A stretch of DNA of 7,433 nt, taken from contig JAKSQE010000059.1 of the NCBI GenBank assembly GCA_024404295.1, positions 1 to 7,433 on the forward strand, written 5' to 3'. Within the stretch, counting starts at the first letter, position 1, and every line of letters begins with the position of its first letter. This document shows, piece after piece, positions 4,700 to 7,433 of this stretch. The position numbers and the translations under genes were made by a program. The DNA comes from Oscillibacter sp. GTDB taxonomy: Bacteria > Bacillota > Clostridia > Oscillospirales > Oscillospiraceae. The notes under the pieces were generated by a model that was given only the letters and a program-made list of their open reading frames with translations, was not told where the DNA came from and ran no database searches.

Positions 4700-6590
4700 A
4701 AAACGAAATGCACCCCCTATGCGAGGCGGCAGAGGCCATGGCCCCGGCGGTCGAGGCGGATTTCAGAAGCCGAAAGATCTGAAAGGTACGCTGGGAAAAC
4801 TGATGCGATACCTGGCTCGCTACAAAGCCTTATTGGTTTTGGTGGTGATCCTGTTGGTGCTCAGCTCCGTCTGCACGGTTGCAGGCTCCTATTTGCTGAA
4901 ACCTTTGATCGACGATTATATTGTTCCCGGCGATTTCAAGGGCCTTGCTAAAATGCTGTGTATTATGACAGCGGTGTATGTCACAGGAGCTATCTGCTCC
5001 TTCGGCTATGCCCGTATTATGGTTCACGTTTCGCAAAATACCGTGGCGAAAATTCGCCAGGATCTGTTTGATAAAATGCAGACCTTACCCCTGCGATTCT
5101 TCGATACGCACACCCATGGCGAACTGATGAGTCGTTATACCAACGATATTGAAACGGTTTCCGAAGCGCTGAACAACAGCTTTGGCAGTTTGATCTCCTG
5201 CACCCTGAATTTCCTTGGTACCATCATGATGATGTTGGTGTTGAGCGTGCGGCTGAGCCTTGTCACGTTCGGCATGCTGGTGGTGATGTTCAAGGTAGTC
5301 AAGACCATTGGCGGACGTAGCCGCAAGTATTTTGCTGCCCAACAAAAGGCGGTCGGTGCGGTAAATGGCTATATCGAGGAAATGATCGAGGGTCAGAAAG
5401 TTATCAAAGTCTTCAACCACGAGAAGGAAGCAAAAATCGGCTTTGACGAACGCAATATTACCTACCGCGATGCCGCTACACAGGCGCATTCCAATGCGGG
5501 CGCTATGATGCCTGCCATGGGCAACCTGGGCTATATTAACTACGCTTTGACTTGCTGCATCGGCGCTGTGCTGGCCATTGGCACCGGGTCGTTTGGCTTG
5601 GGCGATCTGGCGGCATTTTTGCAGTATTCCCGCCAGGTGAGTCAACCCATTACCCAGATCTCTCAGCAGATGAATACCCTGCTTTCCGCCGTAGCCGGCG
5701 CAGAGCGCATTTTTGAAGTGATGGAGACGGAGCCGGAGACAGACGATGGCAAGGTGACACTGGTGCGCGTTCGCCAGCAGGGCGATATTCTGGTGGAGTC
5801 GGAGGAACGCACTGGGCATTGGGCGTGGAAGAAGGAAGATGGGATTCTGGTGCCGCTGCGAGGTGATGTCCGCTTCCACGATGTGGTGTTTGGCTACGAT
5901 CCCGATCAGACGGTGCTGCACAACATCTCCCTGTTTGCAAAGCCCGGTCAGAAAATCGCCTTTGTTGGCTCTACCGGCGCAGGAAAGACCACGATTACCA
6001 ACCTGATCAACCGGTTTTATGAGATCCAGAGCGGTACGATCACCTATGACGGCATCGACGTGCGGGATATCCAAAAGGACTCTCTGCGCCGCTCTCTGGG
6101 TGTGGTGCTGCAGGATACCCACCTGTTCACCGGCACAGTAGCGGACAACATCCGCTATGGTCGTCCGGATGCAACGGACGAGGAAGTGGTAGCAGCCGCC
6201 AAGTTGGCCGGCGCGGATACCTTCATTCGCCACCTGCCTCAGGGATACGACACAGAACTGAGCGGTGATGGCGGCAATCTGAGCCAGGGCGAGCGGCAGC
6301 TGCTGAACATCTCCAGAGCTGCTTGCGCCAACCCGCCTGTGCTGATTTTGGATGAAGCCACCAGCTCCATCGATACCCGTACCGAGAAGATCATCGAGCG
6401 GGGCATGGATCGCCTGATGGCGGATCGCACGGTGTTCGTCATCGCCCACCGCCTGTCCACCGTTCGCAATGCCAAAGCCATTATGGTTTTGGAGCAGGGC
6501 GAGATCATCGAGCGTGGCGACCACGACGAACTGCTGGCCCAGAAGGGACGGTACTATCAGCTTTATACCGGTCAAATGGAACTGGATTAA
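4692..6590 (+). CDS. Heterodimeric ABC exporter, subunit 2 (catalytic-site subunit)
   Basis: This is the second half-transporter (632 aa), the partner of the upstream subunit. After a Gly/Arg-rich, proline-containing cytoplasmic tail (about 8-24, RGGRGHGPGGRGG) come six membrane helices, then the ATPase domain. Motifs: A-loop Tyr402, Walker A GSTGAGKT (426-433, Lys432), Q-loop Gln474, Walker B LILDE (Asp554, catalytic Glu555), D-loop SSID, switch His586. The signature is LSQGE (530-534) instead of LSGGQ, so its face opposite subunit 1's Asp497 is the degenerate site. Between membrane and ATPase domains is an extra segment of about 40 residues (351-391) containing ESEERTGHWAWKK; similar inserts are familiar in clostridial members. 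The ATG at 4692 lies seven bases after AAGGGGTG and overlaps the previous gene by eight bases; a TTG three bases... upstream in frame at 4689 is less likely. The length above the usual 580-600 aa comes from the tail and the insert. Confidence 0.95.
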   Translation: MAEKRNAPPMRGGRGHGPGGRGGFQKPKDLKGTLGKLMRYLARYKALLVLVVILLVLSSVCTVAGSYLLKPLIDDYIVPGDFKGLAKMLCIMTAVYVTGAICSFGYARIMVHVSQNTVAKIRQDLFDKMQTLPLRFFDTHTHGELMSRYTNDIETVSEALNNSFGSLISCTLNFLGTIMMMLVLSVRLSLVTFGMLVVMFKVVKTIGGRSRKYFAAQQKAVGAVNGYIEEMIEGQKVIKVFNHEKEAKIGFDERNITYRDAATQAHSNAGAMMPAMGNLGYINYALTCCIGAVLAIGTGSFGLGDLAAFLQYSRQVSQPITQISQQMNTLLSAVAGAERIFEVMETEPETDDGKVTLVRVRQQGDILVESEERTGHWAWKKEDGILVPLRGDVRFHDVVFGYDPDQTVLHNISLFAKPGQKIAFVGSTGAGKTTITNLINRFYEIQSGTITYDGIDVRDIQKDSLRRSLGVVLQDTHLFTGTVADNIRYGRPDATDEEVVAAAKLAGADTFIRHLPQGYDTELSGDGGNLSQGERQLLNISRAACANPPVLILDEATSSIDTRTEKIIERGMDRLMADRTVFVIAHRLSTVRNAKAIMVLEQGEIIERGDHDELLAQKGRYYQLYTGQMELD

Positions 6591-6627
6591 ACGAAAAAAG
6601 AACGCCTGCGGGCGTTCTTTTTTCGTT
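6590..6627. terminator. Bidirectional terminator with perfect 17-bp arms
   Basis: Arms 6590-6606 and 6611-6627 are exact complements around a TGCG loop. The GC core (GAACGCC/GGCGTTC) is flanked by A6 on one side and T6 on the other, so it works in both directions. It ends the marR-ABC-ABC operon rightward and the unrecognised gene leftward. The arms include the last base of the exporter stop codon (6588-6590) and the final two bases of the leftward stop codon (6626-6628), so there is no spare sequence between the two genes. Confidence 0.95.
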
Positions 6628-7433
6628 ATTCGTAATGCCAGTTGGCAGGATCGGTGTCCCAGAACTGATCCTCTGCCCACATCAACTCGTTCCGCTCCTC
6701 ATTGACCACATACACCATGCCGGGGAAGATGCTCTCCCGACCATAAATGTCGGTTACAATGGCAGCGCAGCGCAGTTCCTCGCCGGGAGCCATGGGGATT
6801 TCCAAGGTGGGGAGGGCGAAGAAACGGTGATCGTCAAAACCGATATAGCTGGAAGGGACGTCACAGGGCTCAGCCCAGGCCACCAGCGTTTGATTCTTGA
6901 ACAGGCCGACCCGCAGATCCGCCACCAGATCAAAGTGCTGGGTACTGTCCGGCGAGAGATAGACGTATCGGTCCGGCTCGTCGCTGATGGTGACGGTTCC
7001 GCCCTTGGACAGCTTCCTGTACATGAAGCTGTCCTCCACATCGCCGGAGGGCATTGTTTCGCTGAACAGGTCATAGTAGACGTCCAGCCGCTGGGTCTGA
7101 CGAACGCCATCCGGGGATTCAAATACCACGGACAACGAGATAAGATCGGACAGGTCGGAGATGATCTCGGCTTGGAACTTCTGACCTTCCAGAAGAGCAC
7201 CTTCCGCCTCGGTGATGCCGTGGCCGTTGTCTGCGGTGAAGGTGACACGCATCCCCTCCACATAGGTCCTCGGCACGGCCCAGACCTCAAAGGAGGCGGT
7301 GTTTTTGGCACAGTCGGTGGACAGGTGGGTGGAGCCGTATTCGGCGGTCAGGTTGTTCTGCTGTTTCAGAATTTCCTCCACGCGGCTGGAGATGCCGTAG
7401 ATCTGATAGCTTACATTCTGGTCGATGCGGGAG
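6626..7433 (-). CDS. Unrecognised protein, C-terminal 268 residues (runs off right edge)
   Basis: I do not recognise this protein. The frame has no stop between 6628 and the right edge. A GTG at 7381 could be read as a start, but the frame continues upstream as SRIDQNVSYQIYGISSR and no ribosome site precedes the GTG, so the true start lies beyond the window. The visible part has no membrane segment and alternates hydrophobic and polar residues in a pattern that suggests mostly beta structure (for example FEVWAVPRTYVEGMRVTFTA, LISLSVVFESP, RYVYLSP, LRCAAIVTDIYGR). A short amphipathic helix (VEEILKQQNNL) precedes it. The C-terminus is acidic and rich in aromatics (WAEDQFWDTDPANWHYE). It converges on the exporter operon and need not be linked to it. 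Intracellular or surface location cannot be judged without the N-terminus. Confidence 0.8.
   Translation of the reverse strand, partial: SRIDQNVSYQIYGISSRVEEILKQQNNLTAEYGSTHLSTDCAKNTASFEVWAVPRTYVEGMRVTFTADNGHGITEAEGALLEGQKFQAEIISDLSDLISLSVVFESPDGVRQTQRLDVYYDLFSETMPSGDVEDSFMYRKLSKGGTVTISDEPDRYVYLSPDSTQHFDLVADLRVGLFKNQTLVAWAEPCDVPSSYIGFDDHRFFALPTLEIPMAPGEELRCAAIVTDIYGRESIFPGMVYVVNEERNELMWAEDQFWDTDPANWHYE

Noticed and set aside
5085..6680. Long minus-strand open frame (531 codons) opposite ABC subunit 2
   Set aside because: It is antisense to a clear ABC exporter gene, its product is His/Gln/Ala-rich without a recognisable domain, and it lacks a ribosome site; it is a codon-bias shadow.
1..7433. 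Search for tRNA, rRNA, CRISPR array, insertion sequence, toxin-antitoxin or phage signatures
   Set aside because: None seen: no regularly spaced repeats, no transposase or integrase motifs, and no tRNA-like cloverleaf noticed by eye.

Overview
The window looks like chromosomal DNA of a low-to-mid GC Firmicute, most likely a gut Clostridia of the Oscillospiraceae/Ruminococcaceae type. This is inferred from strong AGGAGG-type ribosome sites, sigma-A promoters (TTGACA-17-TATATT), hairpin-plus-T-tract terminators, and the gene families present (XRE-type regulator, C_GCAxxG_C_C protein, TspO/MBR, TraX-family membrane protein, MarR with paired ABC exporters). Species cannot be assigned from the sequence alone. 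No tRNA, rRNA, CRISPR array, insertion sequence or phage gene is visible.

Left part (1-2131): a leftward XRE-type regulator runs off the left edge. Behind it is a leftward small cysteine protein of the C_GCAxxG_C_C putative redox family, with a 17-bp imperfect inverted repeat between the two genes. Divergent from these is a rightward TspO/MBR membrane protein. It converges on a leftward TraX-family integral membrane protein, and the two share a bidirectional terminator (1364-1392).

Middle (2132-2522): this is a 390-bp AT-rich non-coding region and the least ordinary part of the window. It holds the leftward traX promoter (which settles the traX start at 2131), the rightward marR promoter with two TTAGC-NN-GCTAA operators, and, between them on the minus strand, a separate promoter (TTGACT-17-TATGCT). 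About 65 bases beyond that promoter's predicted start is a GC-rich hairpin followed by six Ts. Together these outline an undescribed small RNA or terminated leader of about 105 nt, with a 5' stem-loop and a 19-nt all-pyrimidine stretch.

Right part (2523-6590): a three-gene operon with overlapping reading frames encodes a MarR repressor and two half-size ABC exporters. The exporter pair shows the classic asymmetric ATP sites of heterodimeric exporters. Subunit 1 has Asp in place of the catalytic Glu and Gln in place of the switch His, while subunit 2 has a degenerate LSQGE signature. The likely logic is autorepression by MarR, relieved by a ligand that the exporter removes; the substrate cannot be read from sequence. 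The operon ends in a perfect 17-bp-arm bidirectional terminator shared with a leftward unrecognised protein, which is open through the right edge and therefore partial.
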